This document shows positions 50,822 to 62,633 of a DNA stretch of 64,000 nucleotides, piece by piece. Each line of letters opens with the position of its first letter. The stretch's first letter is position 1. The stretch spans positions 20,130,299-20,194,298 of the forward strand of contig NC_030856.1 of NCBI RefSeq assembly GCF_000208745.1, given 5' to 3'. The position numbers and the translations under genes are program-made. This DNA is from Theobroma cacao. Lineage: Eukaryota; Streptophyta; Magnoliopsida; Malvales; Malvaceae. The notes under the pieces are model-generated. The model was not told the DNA's origin, made no database searches, and worked only from the letters and a program-made list of their open reading frames with translations.

Positions 50822-52249
50822 TGATAATTCTATTTTATAGAATTATTTTAGCCCAATTTTCTTATGAAATATTAGCTAAGTCCTAAATTTTCAATTATAA
50901 TTTCTTTATTTTTAGTTATTTTTATAATTACTTTATTTTAAAATGAGTTATTTTATGTTATTTCTTTTAATTTGATTGTTAGTCAGTAGTTTTTATATTT
51001 TTCGTATGAGCTAAAGGAAATTGGGCTTAATTTTGGAAAGTGAGGTGTTGAAAGATTCGAAAGTCTGCTTGCATATGCTTCAGTGTTTTGGCCATAACTT
51101 GCGCTATAAAACTCCAAATGATGTGATTCTTGGACTATTAGAAAGCTAAGAGACAGAGTTATAACTTTTATGCACTTTACCTAGTTTTGCATTGAATATA
51201 AAGAAAATTGCATTGGAAAATTGCTGGATGTATTGTGCTAGAAATGGAAATTCGTAAAGATTGACAACTGATTTTTTGGGCCTCTCATTACACATTTAAG
51301 CCCAATTAAACCATAGGTCAACTTAGGGATGTATAGGTTAAGTTTATTAGTATAAATAGGATTTTTTGAAAAACATTAGGGTAGACAACTTTTGGGAGAT
51401 TCAAAAAGCTAGAAGTTAAGGCTGAAACTTGGAGATCAAAGTGGCAAATATTTGTTTGTTTTCTTCCTTGGCTTTATTATTCTTGTTACTCTCAATGGTT
51501 GAATTATGTACAATGTTATTTGTTTTTGCAATCATAAGTAACTAATTTTCTTTTTCTAGGATTGCAATTGAACTCACATGTAATCTAAATTTTTAATCTC
51601 TTTCTTACTTATCTTTAATGGGATTTGAATTGTTTATTCCAATTTATTCTCAATGCTTTTAATTGCTTGGCCACCAATTAAATTGATTTAGGTACTTAAG
51701 CAAACTTAGGAAAGGGAGTTTAGTGTAGAGTAAAATTAGAATAACATATGATCATATTAATTGATTTGCGTATAGGATAGGGTTATACCTATAGGCCATA
51801 TATAGCCAGATTATAGCTTGAACTTAATGAGTCTGTTTTAATTTCAATTCACATAGAGATATAGTGTTTTGGTTAAAATAGATATTTTTATAAGATGAGT
51901 CGGGAGACCCTTATAAGTAATTTAGGACTCTAGGTTAGCAATTCAACCAATTGAAATAAGTTAAGGAAGAGAGGTAAGATTTAGATAAGTGAGAGGGATA
52001 TTGTAATCCTAGGCTTGTTGGATTTGATATTTTCTCAAGTTATTATTATTTTGATTTTTTTTGTTCGTTTAAATTTTAGTTAATTAGTTTTAGTTAATCA
52101 ATTAATTTTGAGTGTTTGGATAAGATTAATTTGTTCTAATTTTAGTCCTTAGTAAAATTTTAGATCAATTCTTTGTAGAATCGATACTCTGCTTGCTTAT
52201 ATACTATCTATTCAATACGTATACTTACGTAGTAGAATTTTAACTGACA
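50822..52249 (+). repeat. 5' LTR of the Athila-like element
   Basis: 1,428 bp, from TGATAATTC to CTGACA. It has about 75 bp near 51225-51310 that the right LTR lacks. Confidence 0.9.
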
Positions 52250-52255
52250 AGGTTT

Positions 52256-52277
52256 TGGGGCTGTTGCCGGAGAATTG
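52256..52277 (+). other. Primer-binding site, tRNA-Asp type, diverged
   Basis: TGGGGCTGTTGCCGG and the next bases resemble the complement of the plant tRNA-Asp 3' end (TGGCGCCGTTGCCGG), with two differences. It starts 6 nt after the LTR end. Confidence 0.8.
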
Positions 52278-52528
52278 TTTCTAGAATTTTTACAAATACT
52301 TATACCAAGCAATTTAGTCTTACTTCAAATTTTATTTTTCTTGTTTTAATATTAGATTTGGTTTGTTTGCAGATATCTGTGTTCATTGTATGCAAAGACG
52401 AAACAACTTGAATCTTGTTCCTTTTGACCCTGAGATAAAAAGATTTTTTTTTTTTTGAAAAGGAGATAAAAAGAATTTTTAAAAGACATCAAAGGGAGAA
52501 TTTGCAAGTTGCAGCTTTAAATCAGACA

Positions 52529-53049
52529 ATGGCTGAGGATAATAATAACAATGGCAATAATGCCATTAATTTGGTTCCCGAAGCAAATAGAGCACTATAG
52601 GATTATGCTATTTTTTTTTGCAAAGTTTGCACCAAAGCATTAAGAGACCTTCCATCAATGGAAATAATTTCGAAATTAAATTAACTTACATGCAGATGAT
52701 TCAGTCTTCATTTCAATTTGGTGGGTTACCTAGTGATGATTCTAATTCTCATTTGGTAAATTTCCTGGAGATTTGTGATACCTTTAAATGCAATGGAGTA
52801 ACTGATGGTGCTATTAGATTGAGATTGTTTTCGTTTTCTCTGAGGGATAAAGCAAAGAGCTGGCTTAATTCATTGCCTAATTGGTCTATCACTACATGGG
52901 AAGATTTGGCACAAAAGTTTCTAGCAAAATTTTTTTCGCTTGCCAAGATTGCAAAGATGAGGAACGATATCACCTCATTCACACAATTTGATGGTGAGCC
53001 CTTGTATGAAGCTTGGGAGAGGTTTAAAGAACTATTGAGAAGATGTCCA
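52529..53049 (+). pseudogene. Gag N-terminal part, Athila-like element
   Basis: The ATG at 52529 opens MAEDNNNNGNN and stops at a TAG at 52598-52600. After a frame change near a T run, the frame continues through the gag domain (MIQSSFQFGGLPSDDSNSHL, RLRLFSFSLRDKAKSWLNSL, EAWERFKELLRRCP). It is cut at 53049 by an inserted LTR. Confidence 0.9.
53045..53049. repeat. Target-site duplication GTCCA, left
   Basis: Repeated at 55821-55825. The gag reading RRCP is interrupted here and resumes at the right copy. Confidence 0.8.
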
Positions 53050-55820
53050 TATGAGACCTCAACCTCTATAGGCTTGTAATTAAGCATAGATGTAATAACA
53101 CGGCTAGGGGTAGTTTCATCATTTCCTATGATAAGCTCCCTAAAGAAAGTTTTATGATATTTTAAGGTCTAAATAGGCATAATAGGGTATTTTGGGTGCC
53201 AAAGAGACAAGAGGAGGCAAGAGAAAATTTTTGGAATAAAATAATATTAAAATATTAAAAATTTATTTAGTGTCAAAATTTTTCATGAAGAAGGAGTATA
53301 TGGTCAATCTAAGTGGGGGAGAAGAAGAATGAAAGAATTTTGGAGAAAAATGACGTTAACGGGGTCGCGTTTCTTTATTAAGTAAAGATAACGCGGGTAA
53401 ATAAATATTTTAATATTATGGGGGCACCGCGTTGGAGTACAAACTTCATACCTTGTTTGTACATGTGTAGAAGAAGGTAATAGAAGGAAATTGGAGTTAA
53501 ATGAGTGATGGGAGGACTAAGTTAAAATGGAAGGAAACAAAAAGGGTAAAATGGTCATTTTGCATCTCGAGTCAAAATTTTAAGTTTTTCTAAACCCGAG
53601 TAGTTTAGATCATTGTGGACCTTGTTCCAGTGTCAAAAGAATAAAAAGATTGCACAAAGGATGGGAGAAAAACAAGTTAACTTGTAAAAGGGCATTTTCA
53701 TAATTTTTAAGGGAATTGGATAAGCTTGGGCTATAAGCATCTTGCTTTAAGCAGCTTCTCACATTTTTTCCAGCAGCTTTCTCCTTCTTCTTCTTCTCCT
53801 TTTCACATTGCTTCCATCCTCCATGGAAGCTTGATATCAAGCTTTATAACCTCTCTCAAATTAGCTAAAATTTTCATGCTTTTGGTGCACCCTTTCATAA
53901 ATCCTTATGCTCTTCCACTCTCTCTCTTTAAAACCCTTGAAAAATCTTGTTTCCATACTTTCTCTCACTAGCTAGGTGTTTAGAGAGAGAAAAAAAGAAA
54001 AAGCCCTATAATAGCTTGGGAATTGTTGGAAAGAAATTCAAAGTTACTAAACTATCAATGTGAGTAGTAAATTAGCATTGGGTTTTAAGTGTTGATAATG
54101 TTTAGTGATTGAATTGTGGGTTTATTGTTGAGATTGTGTATTGACTTTATTGTGACTAGGATAGTGGGAATAGATAGCCATTTAAAATGGCAATCGAAAG
54201 CTAGCTAAGTGGTAGCTTTTAGGGTTTATAAGTATGAATTGACATTATGGTGATGTTAATTTGATGGTAGGTTCCAACGAAGCCCTATTATCCCAATTGG
54301 ACCATTAGGGAGGTTAGAGTTGGCTAAAGGCTCAACAACTACCGGTGAGTGAATTGTATCTCAAAACTTGTTTTGGGAATGTGAATGAAATTGCACAAAG
54401 CATTTGAATGATTTTATACAACTTTATCTTAAAACAAGTGCCTTGGGAACAAGCTTTTGCTAAATGGTTTTATGTTGTGATATGTGGTTATTATTGATTC
54501 ATGCACCATTTCATTATGATGATATATGTATATATGTTGTGCATGATAGTTGATATTATGTATGATGACTATAACCGTGTGTGTGCACGATGTGGGGGGA
54601 TGCACATGCCGGTGATGATGGCAGTGTGGGAGATCGATAATGATAGTGCCCGAGTGCACGATGTGGGGGGATGTACACGATGGCACTGATTGTGCACGAT
54701 GTGGGGGAATGCACATGATGGCGCCAGCTATGTGCGCGATGTGGGGGGATGTACATGAGCTGGGTGTGATTATGCTGATATTGGTGTTTATCTATGCATT
54801 TATATATATACATCTATGTTTATGAAATCAAAGTTCATGAGTATGGTATATGGTTTTGCATATGTGAATCTTGCATGTTGAACATTGAAAGTTGCTAAGT
54901 ATTGTCAAATTGGTGTTCATTGCAACAAGGAATTTGGCTGCAGGGAAATGGATTCTCACTACCGCCAAAAATTCTGGGTGGTGGTACAGTCTTGTCATTT
55001 TGACAGCAATTTTAACTACCTTTTAATTAGAACTAGGCAAAGTGGTAAACAGTAAAGTCGTAGCCCTGCCTCTTAGCTTTCTAATGACTTAACAAGCATG
55101 TCAATTGGACCCATGTAGTGGAAGATATGCTTAAAAAACCGAACCATATGCAAACCAAGAATGCCTTTTTCTGCAGTGAGAAACGTGCTGTCACGTTGCT
55201 ACCTTGCTCAGGTTCTGATATAATTTCCTCCACTCCCTTATCTTCATGATTGAGCATGGGTCTTTGCAATACTAAGATTCCACTGATCAATGTCCAAAAT
55301 AAGGGGGTTTAATAAAGAAATTAAACCAAATTGCATTGTTTTCAAAACAAGTGCATCATGATGTCCAAATTCTTCCTTATAAATTGCTTGTTCCCTTCCT
55401 TGTTCACTCACTGGGTTTATACTCACCGTTTTCAACTTCATGTTTTTAGATCACGAGATAGCTGGTAGCTAGGTCGAGGTGTCTTCATACATTCGACCCT
55501 CGGTAGGTGTCTCGGCATTCAATAGCTGTATATTCATCCAAGTCTCTCCGCTGGAAGTCGAGTACTCTTTTTTTTGTTGTGTATAGATAAACCCAATGAA
55601 AATTATTAAGCCATATGTTTAGACAATGTATGTATATTTCAATGAGTATGCCACTATAAGATGGTAATATCTATCACTATTTTGATTCAAAGTTATGAAA
55701 TGTGACTTAGCAATATTGGATGGGAAAATGAGCAGGATAATAGATAGGCTTGCTTGGGCTTAGTGGACTACGTCCATTGGGCCCTTGCACCGGTCATGGC
55801 CGGAAATTTGGGTCGTGACA
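53050..55820 (+). mobile_element. LTR inserted in the Athila-like gag gene
   Basis: 2,771 bp between GTCCA copies. It is related to the 34836 LTR: shared 'ggaataaaataatatt', 'catgaagaaggagtatatggtcaat', 'aagtgggggagaagaag', the hairpin minisatellite, and 'cattgggcccttgc..cggtcatggcc'. It ends GTCGTGACA. The left end reads TATGAG rather than the TGTAAC of its relatives, so the first bases are altered or the subfamily differs. No internal coding region belongs to it, so it is most simply a solo LTR. Confidence 0.75.
54580..54765 (+). repeat. Hairpin-forming minisatellite, second LTR
   Basis: Four to five units with 'gtgcacgatgtgggggg' followed by 'atgcacatgatgg' or variants. TGTGCA/TGCACA arms flank the G-rich core. 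It ends 'catgagctgggtgtg', as in the 37570-37830 array. Confidence 0.8.
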
Positions 55821-56182
55821 GTCCACATCATCAGATTGCTGATTGCTTGCAAGTTCAAACATTCGACAATGGGCTGGTTAGGTCAATTAAAACCACAATT
55901 GATGCTGTTGTTGGTGGTGCATTAATGAGTAAGAATGCTACAGATGCTTATAATTTGTTGGAAAAAATGGCTTCAAATAATCATCAATGGCCTTCAAAAA
56001 GGTCAGGTCCGAGAAAAGCTGTTGGAGCTTATGAAATTGATGCACTTCTCAACTTAACTGCTCAAGTAGCTGTGCAAGTGGCTGCACTGTCCAAGAAGTT
56101 TGACGCACTAGGAGTTCATGCAGTTTAAAATTTATTTGTAGTTTGTGACATGTGTGGAGATGGCCATTCAAATGATCAATGT
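55821..56182 (+). pseudogene. Gag C-terminal part with zinc knuckle, Athila-like element
   Basis: Resumes after the inserted LTR with CPHHQIADCLQVQTFDNGL, GGALMSKNATDAYNLLEKMA and LTAQVAVQVAALSKKF. It then has a stop (56126-56128) before the zinc knuckle CDMCGDGHSNDQC at 56144-56182 (C-x2-C-x3-H-x4-C spacing). Confidence 0.9.
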
Positions 56183-57170
56183 CCATACAATTTTGAATCA
56201 GTCCCATTTGTGGGGAACTTCAATAGACAGCAGAATAACCCATACTCCAATGCTTAAAATCTTGGTTGGAGAAACCATCCCAACTTTTCATGGAATAACA
56301 ATGTAGGGCCTTCCAATCCAAAACCCAACATGCCTCTTGATTTTCAACAACAAGCTAAACCACCAATTCTTGAAAAGAAGTCCCAAGTGGAAGAACTTCT
56401 CTAGCAATATATGTTAATGAATTATGCTATAATTCAAAGCTATGGAGCATTTTTTAGAAATCTTCAGACCCAAGTGGGATAGCTTGCAAATTCCATCAAT
56501 AATTGACCTCAAGGTTCCTTACCTAGTGACGCACAAATCAATCATAAAGGTAAGAAACAATGCGAAGTAATCACTTTAAGAAGTGGAAAAGAGATTGAAG
56601 GGCTGAATGAAAAAGTAGTTGAACCAGAGCAGAAAGATGATGATAAGGAAGAAATGTGCGAGAAAGAGAGTGAAGTCGAACAAAAAAAAGATATCAAGGC
56701 TGAAAATCAAGGAATTTCTCAAGTCATCCATCCTCCACCACCTTTTCCCCAAAGGCTCCAAAAAACTAAAGCTTGAAAAGCAATTTCAGAAGTTTCTCAA
56801 TGTCTTCAAGAAATTACACATAAATATTCCTTTTGCTAAAGCTTTGGAACAAGTGCCCAGTTATGTCAAGTTCTTGAAGGAGATCCTCTTCAAAAAGAGA
56901 AAGCTAGGTGAGTTGAAACTTTCTCCCTTACAGAAGAGTGTAGTGCAATTCTCCAAAATAAACTGTCACCAAAACTCAAAGATCTAGGTAGTTTCATAAT
57001 CCCTTGCACTATTGGTAATTTATTTTTTCCAAAGCTTTGAGTGATTTAGGTGCAAGTATCAATTGAATGCCTTGGTCAATTTTTGAGAAACTTGGTTTGG
57101 GGGAATGCAAACCCACTTTTGTTACTTTGCAATTGGCTGATCGTTCTTATGTGATTTATTAAAGACTTTT
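56183..57170 (+). pseudogene. Gag-pol linker and protease region, Athila-like element
   Basis: A low-complexity linker (VITLRSGKEIEGLNE, then a Lys/Glu-rich stretch) is followed by a protease-like region with ALSDLGASIN, where DLGA is the usual Athila-type active-site motif, and [24 protein letters not shown]. Several stops and at least two frameshifts occur. After 'YVIY' the expected reverse transcriptase is absent. Confidence 0.8.
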
Positions 57171-57730
57171 CAAAAATTTCTAAACCACTTTGCAATTTAT
57201 TGGAAAAAGAAGTGCCATTTAAGTTTAATAATGAATGTCTTGTTGCTTTTGATGAATTGAAGAAAAGATTAATATATGCACTTATCATAATTCGTCCTAA
57301 TTGTACTTTCCCTTTTGAACTAATGCGTGATGCGAGTGATTATGCGGTGGGAGCTGTTTTGGGACAAATGAAGGATAAAATCTTCCATTCTATCTATTAT
57401 GCTAGCAGGACTTTGAATGAAACTCGAAAAAATTATACCACAACAAAAAAGGAGCTATTGGCTGTAGATTTTGCTTTTGACAAATTTTGCTCCTATCTCG
57501 TGAGGACAAAGGTGATAGTGTACACTGGCCATTCAATTATCAAATATTTGATTGCCAAGAAGGATGCTAAACCAAGATTGATAAGGTGGATTCTCTTGCT
57601 ACAAGAGTTTGATCTAGAAATTCATGAAAAAAAAGGAATAGAAAATCAAGTGGCATACCATCTCACAAGATTGGAGATTAAAGCTCAAGGTAAGGATTCC
57701 ACCTTAATCAAGGAGACTTTTCCTGATTAA
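57171..57730 (+). pseudogene. RNase H domain, Athila-like element
   Basis: [18 protein letters not shown] marks the RT/RNase H junction. RNase H follows with [36 protein letters not shown] and [16 protein letters not shown]. The frame is open for 176 codons and ends at TAA 57728-57730. The RT palm (YxDD box) is deleted between the protease and this segment. Confidence 0.9.
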
Positions 57731-58976
57731 CAAATCCTTCAAGTTGGTAAGAAATCACTTCCTTGGTATGCTGATTTCATAAATTATTTGGTAAGCAATA
57801 TTATTCCCTCTGATTTAAATTTTCATCAGAAAAATAAATTTTTGCATGATGTTAAATTTTATTTTTTGGATGAGCCTTACTTATTCAAGTAGTGTAAATA
57901 TCAAATCTTCAGAAATTGTGTCCCAGAAGAAGAAATTCAAAGTGTGCTTCATCATTGCCATTCTTCAGATTATGAAAGACACTTTGGAGAAACAATGACT
58001 ACTGCTAAATATTGGCCTACATTATTTAAGGATGCTCATAATTTTGTTTTGCATTGTGACAGGTGCCAAAGAGTGGTTAATATCTCAAGGCGACATGAGA
58101 TGCCTCTCAACAATATCCTTGAGATAGAAATTTTTGATGTATGGGGAATTGACTTCATGGGTCCATTCATATCTTCATACAGCAACAAATACATCTTGCT
58201 TGCTGTAGATTATGTCTCCAAATAGGTTGAAGTGGCAACCTTTCCTCATAATGATTTAAAGATGCTGATGAATTTCATTAAGAAGAATATTTTCACTCAA
58301 TTTGGCACTCCAAGGGCAATTATTAGTGATGAGGGGAGTCACTTTTGCAACAAGTATTTTGATGCACTTTTGGCAAAATGTGGAGTTAAACACCAGGTTG
58401 CAACTGCGTACCATCCTTAAACTAGTGGCCAAGTGGAAGTATCAAATAGAGAAAACAAAAGGATTTTGGAGAAAACAGTCTGTCCCACAAGAAAAGATTG
58501 GGTAAGCAGATTGGATGATTCATTGTGGGCATATAGGACTGCTTACAAGATCTCAATTAACATGTCTCCATATAAGTTGGTTTTTGGAAAGGCTTGTCAC
58601 TTATCGGTGGAACTTGAGCACAATGCTTATTAGGCCGTGAAGAAGTTAAACTTTGATTTATAAGTAGTAGGTGAGCAAAGGTTGTTTGTAATTAAATAAA
58701 CTTGATGAATTTCGCCTTCAAGCTTATAAGAATGCCAAACTCTATAAAGAGAAAACAAAGTAATTGCATGACAAGAAGATAGTGGAAAGAAGCTTTGAGC
58801 CAGGACAATCGGTGTTGCTCTATAATTCTCGCTTGAAATTATTTTCGGGAAAGCTCAAATCAAGTTGTTATGGTCCTTTCATTATCAATGAAGTATTTCT
58901 AAATGGAGCAATCGAAGTTATAAGGATAGATGGTCGAAAATTTAAAGTCAATGGACAAAGATTGAAACATTATTAG
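57731..58976 (+). pseudogene. Integrase, Athila-like element
   Basis: Zinc region HHCHSSDYERHFG...CDRCQ (57949-58070). Core with WGIDFMGPF and IISDEGSHFCNKYF for the two Asp residues and [12 protein letters not shown] for Glu, so the DDE triad is still present. C-terminal FEPGQSVLLYNSRLKLFSGKLKS and GPFIINEVF. In-frame stops lie near 57890, at 58223-58225, 58418-58420 and 58631-58633. A frame change precedes 58764. Confidence 0.92.
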
Positions 58977-60315
58977 GGAGGCAAAATTAATCATCAAAAG
59001 TCTTCAATACACTTGCTTGACATAGCCTAGAGTTCAAGTCAATCCAGCCGAAAACTATAAATGAAACGCTTCTTGGGAGGCAACCCAAGCTCCTCAACCT
59101 TACTTATTCTCATCTTTATTTTATTTCTTCTAATCTCATTTTTTTTGTGTTTCCTTTTGCATGTAATTGGTTTAAAAAAGTTCAAAAAAATTTAAAAATA
59201 GAAAAAATTCAAAACAAAGGAAAAAGAAAAAAATTCAAAAAAAAATAGGTCAGCATCGCAACACTAAAAATGAGTGTCGTGGACTTTGAAAAGAAGAAAA
59301 AGAAATGCTGAAACATAATGTTTTAGCATCGCAACCCTCAAAGAGAGAGCGGTGGCGCTGGACAAAGCAATAGCAGGCAGAACATTTGAGCACCGTGGTG
59401 CTGATGCCCGAAGTGTAATGCTTCGAGCTTGTACAGGTGAGAGCCGCGATGCTAGATCGGGGCCCAGCCCCAACCCTATATAAATATTTTTTTTGTTCTT
59501 TTTCATTCTTTCTTCTTCTCCAACCGCGAACTCCACTTCACCAAATTATTTTCTCCTGCAAATCTCTCACCTTCCTCTTTTTTTTTCACTCCAAATTTCT
59601 GCATATTATTTCTACTTGGATTTTTTTTAATTCGCTTCGAAATCTTGCACTTATTGCACTCCAAAGATAAGTACTGCTTCAAACACTTGGTTTTCAAGTA
59701 TTTTGTGTACAGAGAGGCTAAGGTTGATGTTAATAGTAAATTTTATAATTTTTGCACCTTAAATGAGTCCATTGTGCATGTGTGTTAATGGTTTTTTCAT
59801 ACTTCCTCATGATTGATATTTAGAGTGTAGAATATTTTGATGATGAGTGCCAATTTCTTGTTACCCATATAATGGATTCATGGACTTTTTGTTTGTTGCA
59901 AATATAATTGATAAATGCTTGATTGTTGAAAGTAGATGATGGGTTTGTTTAATTTTTGATGCTTGGTTGAGCAAGTAGAAATAAATTCTTGAATTGTTGG
60001 TGCATCAACATGCAATAACTGATAATTTTGATGAGTTCATTGTCATAGAATTATTTTTATTTTTTTATTTTACGTTGGACTGTTGCATTGTGAAAATTAT
60101 GATTACTGTCTGAATGTTGTGAAGAATAGAGAATTTATGCCGCATCTTCAAGAGTGAGATGGTAAATGGAATTATTGAATTTGGATTGTTAAATTGGACA
60201 GGAATTAATTAAATTAGTGATTGTGGATCTTTCATATTTTCATGGTTGTGCACACAACACTACTTGCATGCTTTTACTCTGGATTTGTTTTAATAATTGA
60301 ATTTCTTTTGTAGGA
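58977..60315 (+). other. Non-coding segment between pol and the extra frame of the Athila-like element
   Basis: Contains 'cttgggaggcaacccaag' (near 59073), a perfect short palindrome commonly seen after pol in this class of element, then AT-rich sequence. No supported coding region. Confidence 0.6.
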
Positions 60316-61353
60316 ATGGCACCCAAATGATCCAAACCAAGTTTCAATGGCGCTTTTGATAGATTGAAGTTCATCTTTGTTGATGCCTCTGCGTGATATC
60401 ATACGTCGTTGATCAACAAAGTACTAATTCTTGAACAAGGGATAGATATCCTCATCCTACCTTACAAGGAGATTCATGACATGCTTCGCGACAGACTTTG
60501 GCAACTATTTAGTGACCAACCTGAAGCTATAGTAGTGCCTGTAGTCCAGTAGTTTTATGCCAAAGCTGTTGAGCATGTTGATGGTGTGGCGTTTGTCTGT
60601 GGCAAACAAGTCCCTTTTCACAGCCAAGCTATCAACGCATTTTTTGGAACCCTCAATATTGAGAACGATAAATACGAGCAGTGCTTAGGCAATCATTCGG
60701 ATTCCAATGAGATTATATCGACATTATGTGTTGAGGGAGCCCAATGGAAGACATCACATGGTGAGCTAGTTTCATTCAAATGAAATGCCATGAAAAAAGA
60801 GCTAAAAGTTTGTTTACACTTTGTAGCGGCACGGTTACTCCCTTCCATTGATATTGGTGATGTCATGAGGGATCGCGCAGTGCTTATTTACGCCATTGTC
60901 ACACATAAATCCATTGATGTTGGTAAGTTGATCTCTCATGCCATCTTACATACAAGTCGTACTAAATGAGATGGTATCGGTTTTCCTTCCTTGATCACCG
61001 CATTATGTGCGAGAGCTGGTGTGCAATGGAGCGATAAAGAGAAGCTGCAACAACTAAAAATTCCCATCACCATGGGCATTTTTAAGCGATTAGAGAAATC
61101 TGCACCAATTGCTGGTAGTTCTTTGCAAGCTGCACCCCCACCTTCCCAGGTAGCTCCCACACGTAGTGTTGCTTAATGGATGGAGCGCATTGATCGCTGA
61201 TTAGATTGTCACAAAAGGCAAAATCGGGTGATTGAACAAATGATGAGAGCTTATGCCGAACACATTAGGATGGATATGACTACTTTTCCTTCGTTGCCTA
61301 CGGATTCTGACTCTGAGGACGATTTTGGTGGTGACGATGAGGAGGACATGTAA
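60316..61353 (+). pseudogene. Extra open frame downstream of pol (putative plant transposon protein domain)
   Basis: One uninterrupted reading frame of 345 sense positions from ATG 60316 to TAA 61351-61353. It has stops at 60328, 60394, 60550, 60781, 60967, 61174 and 61198 but no frameshift. Recognisable pieces are VVPVVQ-stop-FYAKAVEHVDGVAFVCGKQVPF and FFGTLNIENDKYEQ, followed by a Pro/Ala linker and an acidic end (DSDSEDDFGGDDEEDM). The layout matches the plant-specific domain found after pol in many Athila-like elements, whose function is unknown. It is not obviously envelope-like: no membrane segment is seen. Confidence 0.75.
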
Positions 61354-62619
61354 ACTGCAGCTTCGGAGTTAGAGGAGTATTCTTGTCCTTTTTCTTTTAT
61401 TTTCTTTTATCACATTGAGAACAATGTTTGTTCCAAGTTTGAGGGTGTGGTTTAGAATTTTGTTGGTTTATTTTTTTTCATTATGTTTAGTTAGCTTTAT
61501 TTTAAGATATGTCTTGCTTATTTATGTTTTGCATGTTTTATTTGTGTTTCAAAAAAAAATATTGAGATAGTTGCACCACATTCATGATTATCCAATCCTA
61601 TGATGATATTTTAATTATCGTTTGATTCTTAGCTTTTGGGAAACATATAGTTAATTTTACGTGATATTCTTGTGTTAGCTTTATTTTAGAATGTGACTTC
61701 TAATAATTTGAGCACTATACTCTTTTACTTAGAATTTTTATGTGATTTAGAGAAAGTTTATGTTGATGAAAAAGTTTATTGAAGTCAAGAATTCAAGAAT
61801 TTGTTTGATTCTCTCTCGAGGTGAAATCTTAGATAACCACTTAGGATAGGAAGTGATTTAGGCCATCTTTGGATCGTTTGAGCCTGTTTGAGCTTACCTT
61901 GTTATATTTATCCTTGGTCACCCTTTTTAAGCCTAATTTACCTTTTCTTTGTAATTACACAATTATGTTAGCCTTGGTCTATCTATTTAAATCCAACAAT
62001 TTGAACTTTTTATTCTCTAAGTATTTTACTTTTTATAAGGAATGATTTGAGCCTAAGAATAATTTGAGGGAGAAATGTGAAAAAAATAAAATAAAATGTG
62101 TGGTACAAAGAAAAGTTTACTTCAAGTTTGGGGGTGCTATAAAAAAAACTTTGAGCTTTTTATATGTCCTAGATTGATGAAGTGCTCAAGGTGAAATTGA
62201 GGCTAAATATATCCTTTGTCATACCTTGACCCAAGCCTTACATTACAAGCTTCATAAAGAGCTATTGATCCTTGAATAAGTGTTAATCTGCATTAGTGGA
62301 GAGAGAGATTAAAAGCAAACTTATGGGATCCTAGTACTAATCTATGCTTAGATTTGGCATAAACTAATCCGAATCATATGATATTCTTTGTAAGAGAGCA
62401 TTCACGCACACACGGGAAATCCATTCGAAAAATAAGTTTTCATTTGAATTGATGCATGAATTTAAGGATTAACTGCATGTTACCTTAAGTTGGAATTTGA
62501 GTTAATTTCTGAAGAAAAATTAAGAAATCATGATTTGGTACTTTTATCTCTCGTTCAAGGATTTTTTATGTTCAGTTTTCTTTTTGTGATGTTCTTTTGC
62601 TCGAGGACTAGCAAAATCT
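61354..62619 (+). other. 3' untranslated region of the Athila-like element
   Basis: AT-rich, without coding evidence. Two additional polypurine-like words occur: 'aagtttgagggtg' near 61435 and 'aagtttgggggtg' near 62127. Confidence 0.6.
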
Positions 62620-62633
62620 TAAGTTTGGGGGTG
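62620..62633 (+). other. Polypurine tract of the Athila-like element
   Basis: AAGTTTGGGGGTG lies directly before the TGATAATTC start of the right LTR. Confidence 0.8.

Noticed and set aside
55081..55441. Minus-strand open frames of 65-69 codons
   Set aside because: They lie within the inserted LTR and have no recognisable domain.
60316..61353. Envelope gene of an Athila-like element
   Set aside because: No signal peptide or transmembrane segment is visible; the conserved block fits the plant transposon-associated domain instead.
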